Counted from the first letter of the stretch, positions 1 to 12,342 are shown. The stretch: 64,000 bases of DNA from Asterias rubens (GCF_902459465.1 NW_022985701.1:1-64000), one strand, 5' to 3'. Numbers and translations are program-made. The notes: generated from the letters alone by a model not told the origin.

Positions 1-132
1 TAGCTGTTCCGATCCAGTCGGAACAGCTATTGTTTTCGTCGAGATTTTTATTAGCTGTTCCGATCCAGTCGGAACAGCTATTGTTTTCGTCGAGATTTTT
101 ATTATTTTTATTATTATTATTATTATTATTAT
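1..132. repeat. Palindromic hairpin repeats plus ATT microsatellite
   Basis: Two direct copies of a perfect hairpin, TAGCTGTTCCGA with a 5-nt loop and then TCGGAACAGCTA, lie at 1-29 and 53-81. Each is followed by TATTGTTTTCGTCGAGATTTTTATT and then an ATT microsatellite. The same hairpin returns near 1710-1738 and in diverged form near 1768-1797. It sits between copies of the larger repeat that follows, so it is either a separate small element or part of the junction between copies. Confidence 0.85.
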
Positions 133-1689
133 TCTTTGTTTCTCCCTAAATCCCATAGTGTTTGTACACGTTTTTGCGGCAGCCTAATCTCCTAAACCAT
201 AATACGAAAGAGTGAGTTTATTATACCAAATTGAAGCTTAGAACATAAGCTTAATTCTTATCGTAAAAAATGTAACAAATTTTAATTAATAAGCCTTAAT
301 TAAGCTTGTGAATATTTAATTAGCAAACCTAGTTAACACCATATCTCAAAAATTAGACCGCCGATCCTGAAACTTTTTTCAGCTATACACTAGTCAGGTC
401 CTGTTAATGTGATTTCCGACATAAAATTCTGGACGACGTCACCATGACGTCATGTAATGCACGTTTTGTGTCTGTGCACAAACACAATGGCTCTTCAAAT
501 CTATACTTTAAACTGGTCAAAAACACAATAACTTCTAAATAATTTATTTGTTAGTTTCCTAAATATCATATTATGTGTAGAAAAATACACTGATTCTAAT
601 AAGATTTGTTTCAGTCCATAAAAGCAATAAATGTTCGTCTATTAATTAATTAATCAATTAGAATCTTGGCATCATGGGTACAACGTAGTACTTCATAAAT
701 TGGGTGCAGTCACTTTCTATGCAATGTTTAAACATCTCTACGGCTCTTGCAACACACTGCGGATCTGTATGGGTTGAGGACTCTTGGGGAGAGTCTGAGA
801 AGACGATGTCGTGATATTTGCATTTTTAATTTGTTTTTGAAAAATGGCAACTAGTAACTAATTAACCACATGACCCTCATTTGCATATTCAATCAGAAAA
901 TCTTTGCAGCACCATATCTCAAGAAGTATACAGCCGATTTTAAGACTGTTTGTTGCTAAAGACTCTTTGGGGATTGGAGATTAATTTTGAAAAATCGTGA
1001 CCTCAAGTTGACCCCTACTTCCGGGTCGGCCGGAAGTGGGACCATATCTCAAGAACTATACAACAGATTATAAAACTTTTTTCAGTTATAAACTCCTTAG
1101 GCATAAAAATATATTTTTGACAAACCGTGACCTCAAGTTGACCTCTACTTCCGGGTCAACCGGAAGTTGGACCATATCTCAAGAAATATACAACCGATTT
1201 TCAAACTTTTTTCAGTTATAGACTCCTTGGACATTCAAGATTAGTTTGAAACACATTTGACCCCATGTTGACCTTTACTTCCGGGTCGACCGGAAGTGGG
1301 CCCATATCTCAAGAAGTACAAAACCAATGTTGAAACTTCAGTTATAGACTCTAAGGCAATAAATATTAACTTTGGAAAACTGTGACCCTATGTTGACCTC
1401 TACTTCTGGGTCAACCGGAAGTGGGACTATATATCAAGATCTTCACAACCGATTGCTTTAACTTTTTCAGTTATAGACTCCATGGCATTGCAGATTAGTC
1501 TTTGGTAGCTGTGGGCCCATTTTGACCTTTACTTGCGGGTCAACCGGGAAGTGTGACCTAATACCAAGAGCTACACAACTTTTTTGAAACCCTTTTTTCA
1601 GTTATATATTCCTTGGGCAATGAAGCACATAATCCAAGCAAAACAACAAGGAACAGCTTCGTGTTTGTTCACAAACACTTAATGTCTAG
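133..1689 (+). mobile_element. Helitron-like element, copy 1 of a head-to-tail array
   Basis: Repeat unit of about 1.55 kb starting TCTTTGTTTCTCCC. Its 3' end has an 8-bp hairpin GTGTTTGT/ACAAACAC (1661-1678), then 7 nt, then CTAG (1686-1689) followed by T. That is the layout of a Helitron/Helentron 3' terminus (hairpin shortly before CTRR). No coding region is visible, so it would be non-autonomous. About 900-1600 is a nested tandem array of roughly 120-130 bp subrepeats, each with ACTTCCGG and CCGGAAGT arms. The 5' terminus is uncertain because it abuts an ATT microsatellite. Confidence 0.55.
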
Positions 1690-1842
1690 TTATTTTTATT
1701 ATTATTATTAGCTGTTCCGATCCAGTCGGAACAGCTATTGTTTTCGTCGAGATTTTTATTATTTTTATTATTAGCTGTTCCGACCGTCCGTCGGAACAGG
1801 TATTGTTTTCGTCTAGATTTTTATTGTTTTTATTATTATTAT
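1690..1842. repeat. Junction with hairpin repeats and ATT microsatellite
   Basis: Spacer between copies 1 and 2. It holds one perfect and one diverged copy of the GCTGTTCCGA...TCGGAACAGC hairpin within ATT-rich DNA, the same arrangement as 1-132. Confidence 0.8.
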
Positions 1843-3398
1843 TCTTTGTTTCTCCCTAAATCCCATAGTGTTTGTACACGTTTTTGCGGCAGCCTAATCT
1901 CCTAAACCATAATACGAAAGAGTGAGTTTATTATACCAAATTGAAGCTTAGAACATAAGCTTAATTCTTATCGTAAAAAATGTTAAAATTGTTAATTAAT
2001 AATCCCCAATTAAGCTTATGAATATTTAATTAGCAAACCTTGTTAACACCATATCTCAAAAAGTAGACCGCCGATCCTGAAACTTTTTTCAGCTATACAC
2101 TAGTCAGGTCCTGTTAATGTGATTTCCGACATAAAATTCTGGACGACGTCACCATGACGTCATGTAATGCACGTTTTGTGTCTGTGCACAAACACAATGG
2201 CTCTTCAAATCTATACTTTAAACTGGTCAAAAACACAATAACTTCTAAATAATTTATTTGTTAGTTTCCTAAATACCATATTATGTGTAGAAAAATACAC
2301 TGATTCTAATAAGATTTGTTTCAGTCCATAAAAGCAATCAATGTTCGTCTATTAATTAATTAATCAATTAGAATCTTGGCATCATGGGTACAACGTAGTA
2401 CTTCATGAATTGGGTGCAGTCACTTTCATTGTAATGTTTAAACATCTCTATGGCTCTTGCAACACACTGCGACCTGTATGGGTTGAGGACTCTCGGGGAG
2501 AGTCTGAGAAGACGATATCGTGATGTTTGCATCTTTAATTTGTTATGAAAAATGGCAACTAGTAACTAATTAACCACATGATCCTGATTTGCATATTCAA
2601 TCAGAAAATCTTTGCAGCACCATATCTCAAGAAGTATACAGCCGATTTTAAGACTGTTTGTTGCTAAAGACTCTTTGGGGATTGGAGATTAATTTTGAAA
2701 AATCGTGACCTCAAGTTGACCCCTACTTCCGGGTCGGCCGGAAGTGGGACCATATCTCAAGAACTATACAACAGATTATAAAACTTTTTTCAGTTATAAA
2801 CTCCTTAGGCATAAAAATATAACTTTTGACAAACCGTGACCTCAAGTTGACCTCTACTTCCGGGTCAACCGGAAGTGGGACCATATCTCAAGAAATATAC
2901 AACCGATTTTCAAACTTTTTTCAGTTATAGACTCCTTGGACATTCAAGATTAGTTTGAAACACATTTGACCCCATGTTGACCTTTACTTCCGGGTCGACC
3001 GGAAGTGGGCCAATATCTCAAGAAGTACAAAGCCAATGTTCAAATCTCAGTTATAGACTCTAAGGCAATAAATATTAACTTTGAAAAACTTTGACCCTAT
3101 GTTGACCTCTACTTCTGGGCAACCGGAAGTGGGACTATATATCAAGATCTTCACAACAGATTGCTTAAACTTTTTCAGTTATAGACTCCTTGGCATTGCA
3201 GATTAGTCTTTGGTAGCTGTGGGCCCATTTTGACCTTTACTTGTGGGTCAACCGGAAAGTGTGACCTAATACCAAGAGCTACACAACTTTTTTGAAACTT
3301 TTTTTTCCAGTTATATATTCCTTGGGCAATGAAGCACATAATCCAAGCAAAACATCACGGAACAGCTTCGTGTTTGTTCACAAACACTTAATGTCTAG
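1843..3398 (+). mobile_element. Helitron-like element, copy 2
   Basis: Close copy of 133-1689 with the same TCTTTGTTTCTCCC start, internal subrepeats and terminal hairpin followed by CTAG at 3395-3398. Small indels and substitutions separate it from copy 1. Confidence 0.55.
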
Positions 3399-3417
3399 TT
3401 ATTATTATTATTATTAT

Positions 3418-4946
3418 TCTTTGTTTCTCCCTAAATCCCATAGTGTTTGTACACGTTTTTGCGGCAGCCTAATCTCCTAAACCATAATACGAAAGAGTAA
3501 GTTTCTTATACCAAATTGAAGCTTAGAACATAAGCTTAATTCTTATCGTAAAAAATGTAAACAATTTTAATTAATAAGCCTTAATTAAGCTTGTGAATAT
3601 TTAATTAGCAAACCTAGTTAACACCATATCTCAAAAATTAGACCGCCGATCCTGAAACTTTTTTCAGCTATACACTAGTCAGGTCCTGTTGATGTGATTT
3701 CCGACATAAAATTCTGGACGACGTCACCATGACGTCATGTAATGCACGTTTTGTGTCTGTGCACAAACACAATGGCTCTTCAAATCTATACTTTAAACTG
3801 GTCAAAAACACAATAACTTCTAAATAATTTATTTGTTAGTTTCCTAAATATCATATTATGTGTAGAAAAATACACTGATCTAATAAGATTTGTTTCAGTC
3901 CATAAAAGCAATCAATGTTCGTCTATTAATTAATTAATCAATTAGAATCTTGGCATCATGGGTACAACGTAGTACTTCATAAATTGGGTGCAGTCACTTT
4001 CATTGCAATGTTTAAACATCTCTATGATGGGTTGAGGACTCTTGGGGAGAGTCTGAGAAGACGATGTCGTGATGTTTGCATCTTTAATTTGTTTTTGAAA
4101 AATGGCAACTAGTAACTAATTAACCACATGACCCTCATTTGCATATTCAATCAGAAAATCTTTGCAGCACCATATCTCAAGAAGTATACAGCCGATTTTA
4201 AGACTGTTTGTTGCTAAAGACTCTTTGGGGATTGGAGATTAATTTTGAAAAATCGTGACCTCAAGTTGACCTCTACTTCCGGGTCAACCGGAAGTGGGAC
4301 CATATCTCAAGAACTATACAACAGATTATAAAACTTTTTTCAGTTATAAACTCCTTAGGCATAAAATATAACTTTCGACAAACCGTGACCTCAAGTTGAC
4401 CTCTACTTCCGGGTCAACCGGAAGTGGGACCATATCTCATGAAATATTCAACCGATTTTCAACCTTTTTTCAGTTATAGACTCCTTGGACATTCAAGATT
4501 AGTTTGAAACACATTTGACCCCATATTGACCTTTACTTCCGGGTCGACCGGAAGTGGGCCAATATCTCAAGAAGTACAAAGCCAATGTTCAAACTTCAGT
4601 TATAGACTCTAAGGCAATAAATATTAACTTTGAAAAACTGTGACCCTATGTTGACCTCTACTTCTGGGCAACCGGAAGTGGGACTATATATCAAGATCTT
4701 CACAACCGATTGCTTAAACTTTTTCAGTTATAGACTCCTTGGCATTGCAGATTAGTCTTTGGTAGCTGTGGGCCCATTTTGACCTTTACTTGTGGGTCAA
4801 CCGGGAAGTGTGACCTAATACCAAGAGCTACACAACTTTTTTGAAACTTTTTTTCCAGTTATATATTCCTTGGGCAATGAAGCACATAATCAAAGCAAAA
4901 CATCACGGAACAGCTTCGTGTTTGTTCACAAACACTTAATGTCTAG
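3418..4946 (+). mobile_element. Helitron-like element, copy 3
   Basis: Third copy, separated from copy 2 only by a short ATT run (3399-3417). The terminal hairpin and CTAG (4943-4946) are intact. It is shorter than copies 1 and 2 through small deletions, for example near 4025. Confidence 0.55.
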
Positions 4947-4959
4947 TTATTATTATTAT

Positions 4960-5322
4960 TCTTTGTTTCTCCCTAAATCCCATAGTGTTTGTACACGTTT
5001 TTGCGGCAGCCTAATCTCCTAAACCATAATACGAAAGAGTGAGTTTATTATACCAAATTGAAGCTTAGAACATAAGCTTAATTCTTATCGTAAAAAATTT
5101 AAACATTGTTAATCAATAAGCCTTAATTAAGCTTGTGAATATTTAATTAGCAAACCAAGTTAACACCATATCTCAAAAATTAGACCGCCGATCCTGAAAC
5201 TTTTTTCAGCTATACACTAGTCAGGTCCTGTTAATGTGATTTCCGACATAAAATTCTGGACGACGTCACCATGACGTCATGTAATGCACGTTTTGTGTCT
5301 GTGCACAAACACAATGGCTCTT
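4960..5322 (+). mobile_element. Helitron-like element, truncated copy 4
   Basis: Only the 5' quarter of the unit is present. Homology stops within the AATGGCTCTT stretch near 5322, where single-copy sequence begins. This marks the edge of the array. Confidence 0.6.
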
Positions 5323-6429
5323 GAAGTGTAAACAAACCCAGCTTTCCAAAACATAATTTATTCGATTAAAATTAAATTACATGTTGTACACTTCCCAAAA
5401 TTGCTTTAGATTAAGATGCATTTTATTGATGGTCATTTTAAAAGCATCAGAACTTATAGAAACAGTGTAATTATTTTTAAAAACCTGTATTTCCGGGGAA
5501 GTTTTTTCAAAGATCATGGGTACGGCGTAAAACTTGATTTGAATAGTCAAAATTGTAAAACTGTTAACTTGACCAAGTCCTTATACCATTTTCGACCGGT
5601 GTTATTGCGTTTTTTTTGTTCAATATACATAGATTTCTTACGGTAACCGACTAGCACAAGTCTAAACTTGTTTCCAAAATTTGACAAGCCTGAGCATGGT
5701 GCGTCGTGGACCGGGTTCATTTCAGCCGACGAGCGTGGACGACGAAAATAGACCGCCCGGGATTTGGAGTTATTTACGGGTAAAGTCACCTTGTTCGCGC
5801 CTGGGACCATTTGCCTAAACTAATTCCAGTATTTCGCGTTACGTTCGGAAATTAGACCATGACAAACAAAAACTCTTTGACAGGAATACAAAAGCAGAGA
5901 TTTTATTATGCTGACGTTTCTCTGGTGGTTGAGTGGCTCAATTTTATAGAGCTGCTTATAATAAACAGGCAAAACATTTTGCTTTACAAAATTGCAGAAA
6001 TTGAGCAGAATACCTGGATTCACAACTTGAACATGAGGCATGGTTAAGCTGCTTTTTGTGTTTAAAAAGCTATTGTGTAGTTTGGTCCTGGGCCAATGGC
6101 TTTTAAAGGAAAGAATCGCAGCGCTTACGTAATCAGGGAACTGTGCTTACGCTAAGCGTATTTTACAGCTTAGCAGGGAATGTGTTCTTCACGTCACAAT
6201 TCGCATCAAAAAATTTGCTACAGTTGACTAACTGTGCTCAACTCCTGCGAAACTTGCACTGCAAAAACAGTGCTTAAAAATTTGATTTGCATTCGCAGGA
6301 AAAACCGTGCTTTACTTGTGACAAAAGTAGGCAGGGGCGACTAGTGTGCTTTAGTGGTAAAGTCGCGACTACAAATTATTATTTGAGTCGCGACTACTGT
6401 TTTTCTCTACTCCGTTATAATCGTGTCCA
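5323..6429. other. No gene recognised
   Basis: No open frame here exceeds 90 codons and no splice-consistent coding exon is recognised. The cttacg/ttcacagcttagcaggga stretch near 6130-6180 recurs near 7300-7340, which points to old dispersed repeats. Confidence 0.5.
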
Positions 6430-6935
6430 CACATCGACTACAAAATTTGTCCCGACTACCTGTTTGGTGAACCAGTTGTGTTGCTTACTACTATTCGCAA
6501 CATAATTAATATTGCCCTTGCGGCATAGCGGCACAAATCTTGAGAATCTGTACTTTATCTCGACAAGTGTCATAGTTAGGTTTGAAGTGCGACTAGTCGA
6601 GTAGTAAATTTCACTAGTCACACCCATTCGCAACATAATTAAAAATTTGTCCCGACTACCTGTTTGGTGAACCAGTTGTGTTGCTTATATTCGCAACATA
6701 ATTTATATTGCCCTTGCGGCATAGCGGCACAAATCTTGAGAATCCGTACTTTATCTCAACAAGTGTCGTAGTTAGGTTTGAAGTGCGCCTAGTCGAGTAG
6801 TAAATTTCACTAGTCACACCCATTCGCAACATAATTAATATTGCCCTTGCGGCACATAGCGGTACAAATCTTGAGAATCCGTATTTTATCTCGACAAGTG
6901 TCGTAGGCAGGTTTGAGGTGCGACTAGTCGAGTCA
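6430..6935. repeat. Tandem repeat, about 200-bp and 134-bp units
   Basis: The segment with AAAATTTGTCCCGACTACC and then ATTCGCAACATAATTAATAT, TTGCCCTTGCGGC and the CGACTAGTCGAGTAG palindromic stretch is present about two and a half times (starts near 6439 and 6641, with a third partial near 6823). Copies differ by few substitutions. Small ORFs across it are frame accidents. Confidence 0.8.
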
Positions 6936-7679
6936 TGATGGGAACTTGCATAATGAAAAAGATTCAGTGCTCTGCAGAAGCATTGAATTCTGCGTTTGTG
7001 TCAAGCAAAATAGACTGCTTATAGCATGGATTTCTTTTGTTTGTGTGCTTCCAAGTTCGCACATTATTTTCCAAGCTTGCACATCACAGTAAAGCGGAAA
7101 ATGGTGATTGAAGCGCAGACTTTGGTGGTCATGAGAACCATGTAATTTTGCCCTGTAAGTAGGTTTAGTAAGGCCTACACTTCAAACATGTAAAGTCAAA
7201 AAAGATTGTTAGTACATGAGGGGAAATCTTGTGAACTGGTCCAATTTGACTCTGCTTCACTGCGTAAGCAAAGAATTTACACATCAGAAGCGCGGATATT
7301 ATCGCTTACTTAAAGCATATTTCACAGCTTAGCAGGGATATTTTTGCTTGTGCGCGGGGAAACTTATCATATGTAATCTTTGCTTTGAACTAATTGTACA
7401 GATATTTCAGCGCCTGCACAGTAAGCGGAGAATGGTGGTTGTATAATAAATGGGCAGAGTTTCGTTGAAGCAGACAGAGCCATAAAACTGGGCCGTGTTC
7501 TATAGGGGAAATTATAGCTTGACATTTTGTGACAGTTTTGGTCTCTGCGACGTACACATACAAATACAGAGTCAGATACAGACATTACGGTGCAGAAATC
7601 GTGCAATTGAAATGTCTCATAAGAGCGCCCCCTATCGGCAGGAGTAGGAAAATAAAGGAGTATCCTACAAATTAATTAT
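6936..7679. other. No gene recognised; old dispersed repeats
   Basis: Contains degenerate stretches (AGCGGAAAATGGTGATTGAAGCGCAGA near 7090 and a related one near 7425) that recur near 9605-9640. No convincing exon. Confidence 0.5.
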
Positions 7680-8800
7680 GTGTTTTTAAACACGTAAAAT
7701 AATATCAAATGGAAGCTTTAGGATGTTTAGCTTAATTCCTATCATAAAACATATTAAAATTATTTATTAATTAACCACCAGTGACCCTCATTTGCATATT
7801 AATTAGGAAATCTTTGCAGCATCATATCTCAAGAACTTCACGGCCGACTTTTCAACTGTTTGTTTTTAAAGACTCCTTGGGGGTTGGAGATTAATTTGAA
7901 AAAACTGTGACCTCAAGTTGACCTCTACTTCCCCGTCAACCGGAAGTGTCACCATATCTCAAGAACTATACAGCAGATTTTCAAAATATTTTCAGTTATA
8001 AACTCCTTAGGCATAAAATATTAACTTTAAAAAACCGTGACCTCAAGTTGACCCCTACTTCCTGGTCAACCGGAAATGGGACCATATCTCAAGAACTATA
8101 CAACAGATTATCAATTTTGGTTCAGTTATAGACTCCTTGGGCATTCAAGATTAGTTTGAAACAACTTTGACCCCATGTTGACCTTTACTTCCGGGTCAAC
8201 CGGAAGTGAACCCATATCTAAAAAAGTACAAAGCTAATGTTCAAACTTCAGTTGTAGACTCTTAGGCAATAAATATTAGCTTTGGAAAACTGTGACCCCA
8301 AGTTGACCTCTACTTCTGGGTCAACCGGAAGTGGGACTATAAATCAAGATCTACACAACCGATTTTATAGACTCCTTGGCATTGCAGATTAATCTTTGGT
8401 AGCTGTGGGCCCATGTTGACCTTTACTTACGGGTCAACCGGGAAGTAAAACCTTATAACAAGAGCTACACAACTTTTTTGAAACCTTTTTTTCAGTTATA
8501 TTTATTCTTTGTTTCCGCCTAAAACCCCATAGCGTTTGTACAGCGTTTTTGTTCAGGCCCCTACTCCTAAAGTATGAGGATAAAATAGTTAAATCATATA
8601 TCAAATTGAAGCTTAGAACATAAGTTTCACTCTAACAAAAAAGTGTAAAAATTCTTCATTAATTAACCACGTGGTCTTCATTTGAACTTTTTAATTTGTA
8701 ATTTCGATGCAGTCACTTTCATGTTATTGTGAAACATTCGCTTTGGTTATACAACACAGTATGTACCTCAATGAGTTGTTGACTTCTTGAGAGGAGTCTA
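7680..8800 (+). repeat. Diverged fragments of the Helitron-like family
   Basis: The part from about 7780 to 8505 matches the right two thirds of the 1.55-kb element (CTCATTTGCATATT, then the Ets-like subrepeats). From about 8505 a second copy restarts with TTCTTTGTTTCC and runs to about 8800. The fragments keep the same orientation but are more diverged than the array at 133-5322. Confidence 0.75.
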
Positions 8801-9370
8801 TACTATTTTGTTTTCTACCCGCGTTCTGGACACGTTACTCTGTACACGCACAAAGTACGGAGGTTTGGGATTGTCGTTAGAACGTGCGTTAAATTTGTCC
8901 TTGTTTTTCTAACCGCGTTCTGGACCAATTACTCTGTGCATGGGTTTTCGTTAAAACGAACGTGCGTAATTAGATAGGGGTTTTTGACGACATCGACGTC
9001 GTCGTCAAAAACCCCCTTAAGGCAATCTAATACTGCATTTCAACCCTACTTAACAGTTATAAAATATTACTTGCTGTGGTGTTGTAGTTTTTGAGAAATG
9101 AGTGAAAAAATGTCAAATTTAGACTCCGATGTGTTTTCTTCGTGGACGAACGTGCGTAGTTGAATAGGGGTTTTTGACGACGACGACGTCCTCGTCAAAA
9201 ACCCCTAAAGGCATCAAATACTACATTTCAACCCCTACTTAAGTTAAAGGCGTTAGCAGTTCATATTTAGTGACAATGTTCGCAAAATCATGACACGAGA
9301 ATTATTTCGCCGGATCATTTATAATCCCCTCTGTTGAAATAAATACATGTAAACCCTTGATTATTGTGCT
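8801..9370. repeat. Duplicated hairpin element
   Basis: Two near-perfect hairpins, GGGGTTTTTGACGA...TCGTCAAAAACCCC, lie at 8977-9015 and 9167-9205. Each has the same left flank (GAACGTGCGTA) and right flank (ACTACATTTCAACCC), so a segment of about 190 bp is directly duplicated. No coding signal seen. Confidence 0.75.
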
Positions 9371-9442
9371 GGCCCTCGTAGCCTAGTGGACATCAGTCGC
9401 GCTTTCTTCACTGATACGTGCGAGTTCGAATCTGCGCACGGG
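9371..9442 (+). tRNA. Degenerate tRNA-like sequence (pseudogene or SINE head)
   Basis: It has a good A box (TAGCCTAGTGG) and B box (GTTCGAATC) at tRNA spacing and is followed by a T run from 9448. The T stem and acceptor stem do not pair properly, so it is not a working tRNA. It is best read as a tRNA pseudogene or the head of a tRNA-derived SINE. Confidence 0.55.
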
Positions 9443-10080
9443 AAAAATTTTTTTTTAGCCCCCAAAACTAAAAAAATATTTCTTTTTGAAATATTTTAAG
9501 TTAGATTCTTATCTTTATATCAATAGTGTTGCCTTTTCTTTTTCTCAATTGTTAGCCAAACATAACCTGTGTGCATGCATGACACGATGATGTTTGAAAA
9601 ACACAGTAATCGGAAAATGGTGATCATAAGCGCAGAGTTTGGTGGTTAAGAGTTCTGTGAAATCAAATCGTACTAGATCAAACATCAAACCACCGACCCC
9701 CAAAAAAATTAAAAATCGTAATTAATTAACCACGTGACCCATATTTGCATATTTAATTGTACAAGGGGACAAAGTGGTTGGAACTTCCTGTTGATGCTGA
9801 CATCATGAGAACATCAGCATAAGTATTGGAATTGCACTACCTATTGAACCACTTGGAGTGTTCAAGGAGTCCAACACGTCAGTCTAGAGTCCAACTCTGA
9901 TTGTAAAAATCAATTCAGGCATCATCTTCAATTTAATTTTATGCAACAAGCAAACTTATAAATTTTCTGATTTTATTTCAAAGGGTAACATAAATGGCTG
10001 TTAGCAAACGGTTTCCAACAAAAACTACATGGTGTACGTGCACAATACTCTTACTGGCCTCAAGCATTTACCTCTAGATA
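9443..10080. other. No gene recognised
   Basis: AT-rich sequence. The stretch near 9600-9650 is a dispersed repeat also seen near 7090, and ATTAATTAACCACGTGACCC near 9720 echoes the Helitron-like family. No exon seen. Confidence 0.5.
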
Positions 10081-10416
10081 ATAAATCAAGCATTCAGTTC
10101 AAAATGATAAAAGTTTGTTATTGCCACAATATTCAGCAAACCATGAATCATACACAGCTACTATTCACAAGAAAATCTATGTGTGGAAGGTAATAAATCA
10201 AGCATTCAGTTCAAAATGATTAAAGTTTGTTTTCGCCACATTATTCAGCGAACCATGAATCATACACAGCTACTATTCACAAGAAAATCTATGTGTGGAG
10301 GGTAATAAATCAAGCATTCAGTTCAAAATGATAAAAGTTTGTTATCGCCACAATATTCAGCGAACCATGAATCATACACAGCTACTATTCACAAGAAAAT
10401 CTATGTGTGGAGGATA
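10081..10416. repeat. 112-bp tandem repeat, three copies
   Basis: Three head-to-tail units start at 10081, 10193 and 10305 with ATAAATCAAGCATTCAGTTC and end in CTATGTGTGGAGG. A diverged partial copy follows near 10515-10590 (GATAAAAGTCTGTTGTCG, ACCATGAATCA). Confidence 0.9.
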
Positions 10417-11350
10417 ACAGACAGCACACAATGGAACCGGAGTTTAACAATGACAATACCAAAAGTGCAATCGTCAGTCGTTGTGGTTTATTATACATGG
10501 GGCTGATGGTGATCATAATGATAAAAGTCTGTTGTCGATACACAACCGCCCACTTATATTCAACGGACCATGAATCACGGACCATATTATGCACAAAATA
10601 AAATATTCAAAAGAATATCCATATAATAGATTTGTCTGGTGTATAAACTGATGTCCCAGCATTGGGATTTTCGTGTATTTTTGCTAGATTCCTCACTCCC
10701 CAACCAAAGTGACTACAAAACGTCTCTAATGGATAACAATGGTATATTTCGACATGGTTTTTTTCCCAGCAAGAGTTGTGGGGCCCATTTTCTCTAGTAT
10801 TTATTTTTATCACACAACTAGTGTTCCCTTTTATGTTTTATTATGACGTTGGGTATTTTATTTATCTGTTTCATTTAAATATATGGTTAAGTTTTATTTT
10901 ACGCTAACTGTTTTTGTGTTTGTTCTTCCTGCAAATTTGAGTTGTTTTGCCGTTACATAAGATTACACCCACTAAATAGAATTGCTCACATTGCTTTCTT
11001 CGTTAGAAAAAAAGGGGGAGGGGGTCCGTACTCGTTAAGGTTTGCTTTTATGGGTCCCTCCATCCCCTACATGTGTTTTGCATTGATTTTTAATTTTTGT
11101 TTTCTATTATTGTACGATTGCATTTGCTTGTAATAAATTATTTATTACCTTCTGTGTAGACTAAGCAAGGCTTGCGCGTATTTGAACTTGCGGGACCATT
11201 ATGTTCCAAACCTTATGGAGTTTTACGTGGGACATTTTGTTTCGTCCATTATTTTAGTTTAACGTAGTTTATGACCATGAATATTGTAAATATTGTTGGA
11301 AATGTAATACTATATAACAAAACGTATACAAGTAAAATCATTTCAACAAC
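10417..11350. other. No gene recognised
   Basis: AT-rich, no long open frame, apart from the diverged 112-bp remnant at its left edge. No splice-supported exon of the neighbouring receptor family was found here. Confidence 0.5.
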
Positions 11351-11351
11351 A

Positions 11352-11750
11352 AAAATCCTACTTTCGGGATGTCGACTTCCTGAGATAAATTATCACAGGA
11401 AGACGACATCCTAATTTTAGGATGTCAACTTCCCGAGATAAATTATCACAGCAAGACGACATCCTACTTTTGGGATATCGACATTCCGAGATAAATTATC
11501 ACAGGAAGACGACATTCTTCTTTTAGAATGTCGACTTCTCGAGATAAATTATCACAGGAAGATGACAACTGACGTTTAGGATGTCGACATACCGAGATAA
11601 ATTATCACAGCAAGACGACATCCTACTTTTAGGATGTCGACATCCCGGTATAAATTATCACAGGAAGACGACATCCTACTTTTAGGATGTCGACATTCCG
11701 AGATAAATTATCACAGGAAGACGACATTCTTCTTTAACAATGTCGACTGT
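11352..11750. repeat. 53-bp hairpin-forming minisatellite
   Basis: About 7.5 copies of a 53-bp unit: the GAGATAAATTATCACAGGAA block recurs at 11382, 11435, 11488, 11541, 11594, 11647 (diverged) and 11700. Each unit contains GACATCCTA and its inverse TAGGATGTC around ACTTT, so every repeat can fold into a hairpin. Confidence 0.9.
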
Positions 11751-11751
11751 T

Positions 11752-12342
11752 TGTAGTTATAAGACTCCTTGGGGATAGGAGAAAAATTCGGAAAAACCGT
11801 GACCTCAACTTGACCTCTACTTCCGGGTCAACCGGAAGTGGGACCATATCTCAAGAACTACTCAACCGATTTTCAATTTGTTTTCACTTACAGACTCCTT
11901 GACATTAATATTGACTGTGAAAACCCGTGACCCCATGTTGGCCTCTACGTCCGGGTGAACCGGAAGTGGGACCATACGCCAAGTACTATACAACCGATTT
12001 TCAATCCTTTTTGTTCAGTTTTATCCTCCTAAGGCATTACAAATAAACTTTGAAAATCCATGACCCCAAATTGGCCTCTACTTCCGGGTCAACCAGAAGT
12101 GGCACCATATCTCAAGAACTACACAACCGATTTTCTATTTTTTTTTCAGTTACAGACTCCTTGGGCGTTAGAGATTAGCCTTAGGTTACCGTGACCCCAT
12201 GAAGTGGCACCGCAACTCAAGACACTGTACAGTATTTTTCAAACTTTTTTTCAGTTATAGACTCCTTGGTAATTTTAACACATAATCAAAGCAAAAGAAC
12301 ACGGAACAGCTTTGTGTTTGTTCACAAACACCTAATGTCTAG
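11752..12342 (+). mobile_element. 3' fragment of the Helitron-like family
   Basis: Ets-like subrepeats (11800-12130) are followed by the diagnostic 3' end: hairpin GTGTTTGT/ACAAACAC, then CTAATGT, then CTAG at 12339-12342 followed by T. It ends only 76 bp upstream of the first recognisable exon of gene A. Confidence 0.6.

Noticed and set aside
5416-6047. Overlapping small frames on both strands near 5.4-6.0 kb
   Set aside because: All under 90 codons, no splice signals in register, and no resemblance to known domains.
11352-11750. Regularly spaced repeats that could suggest a CRISPR array
   Set aside because: The entire 53-bp unit is repeated, with no unique spacers, and the genome is animal.
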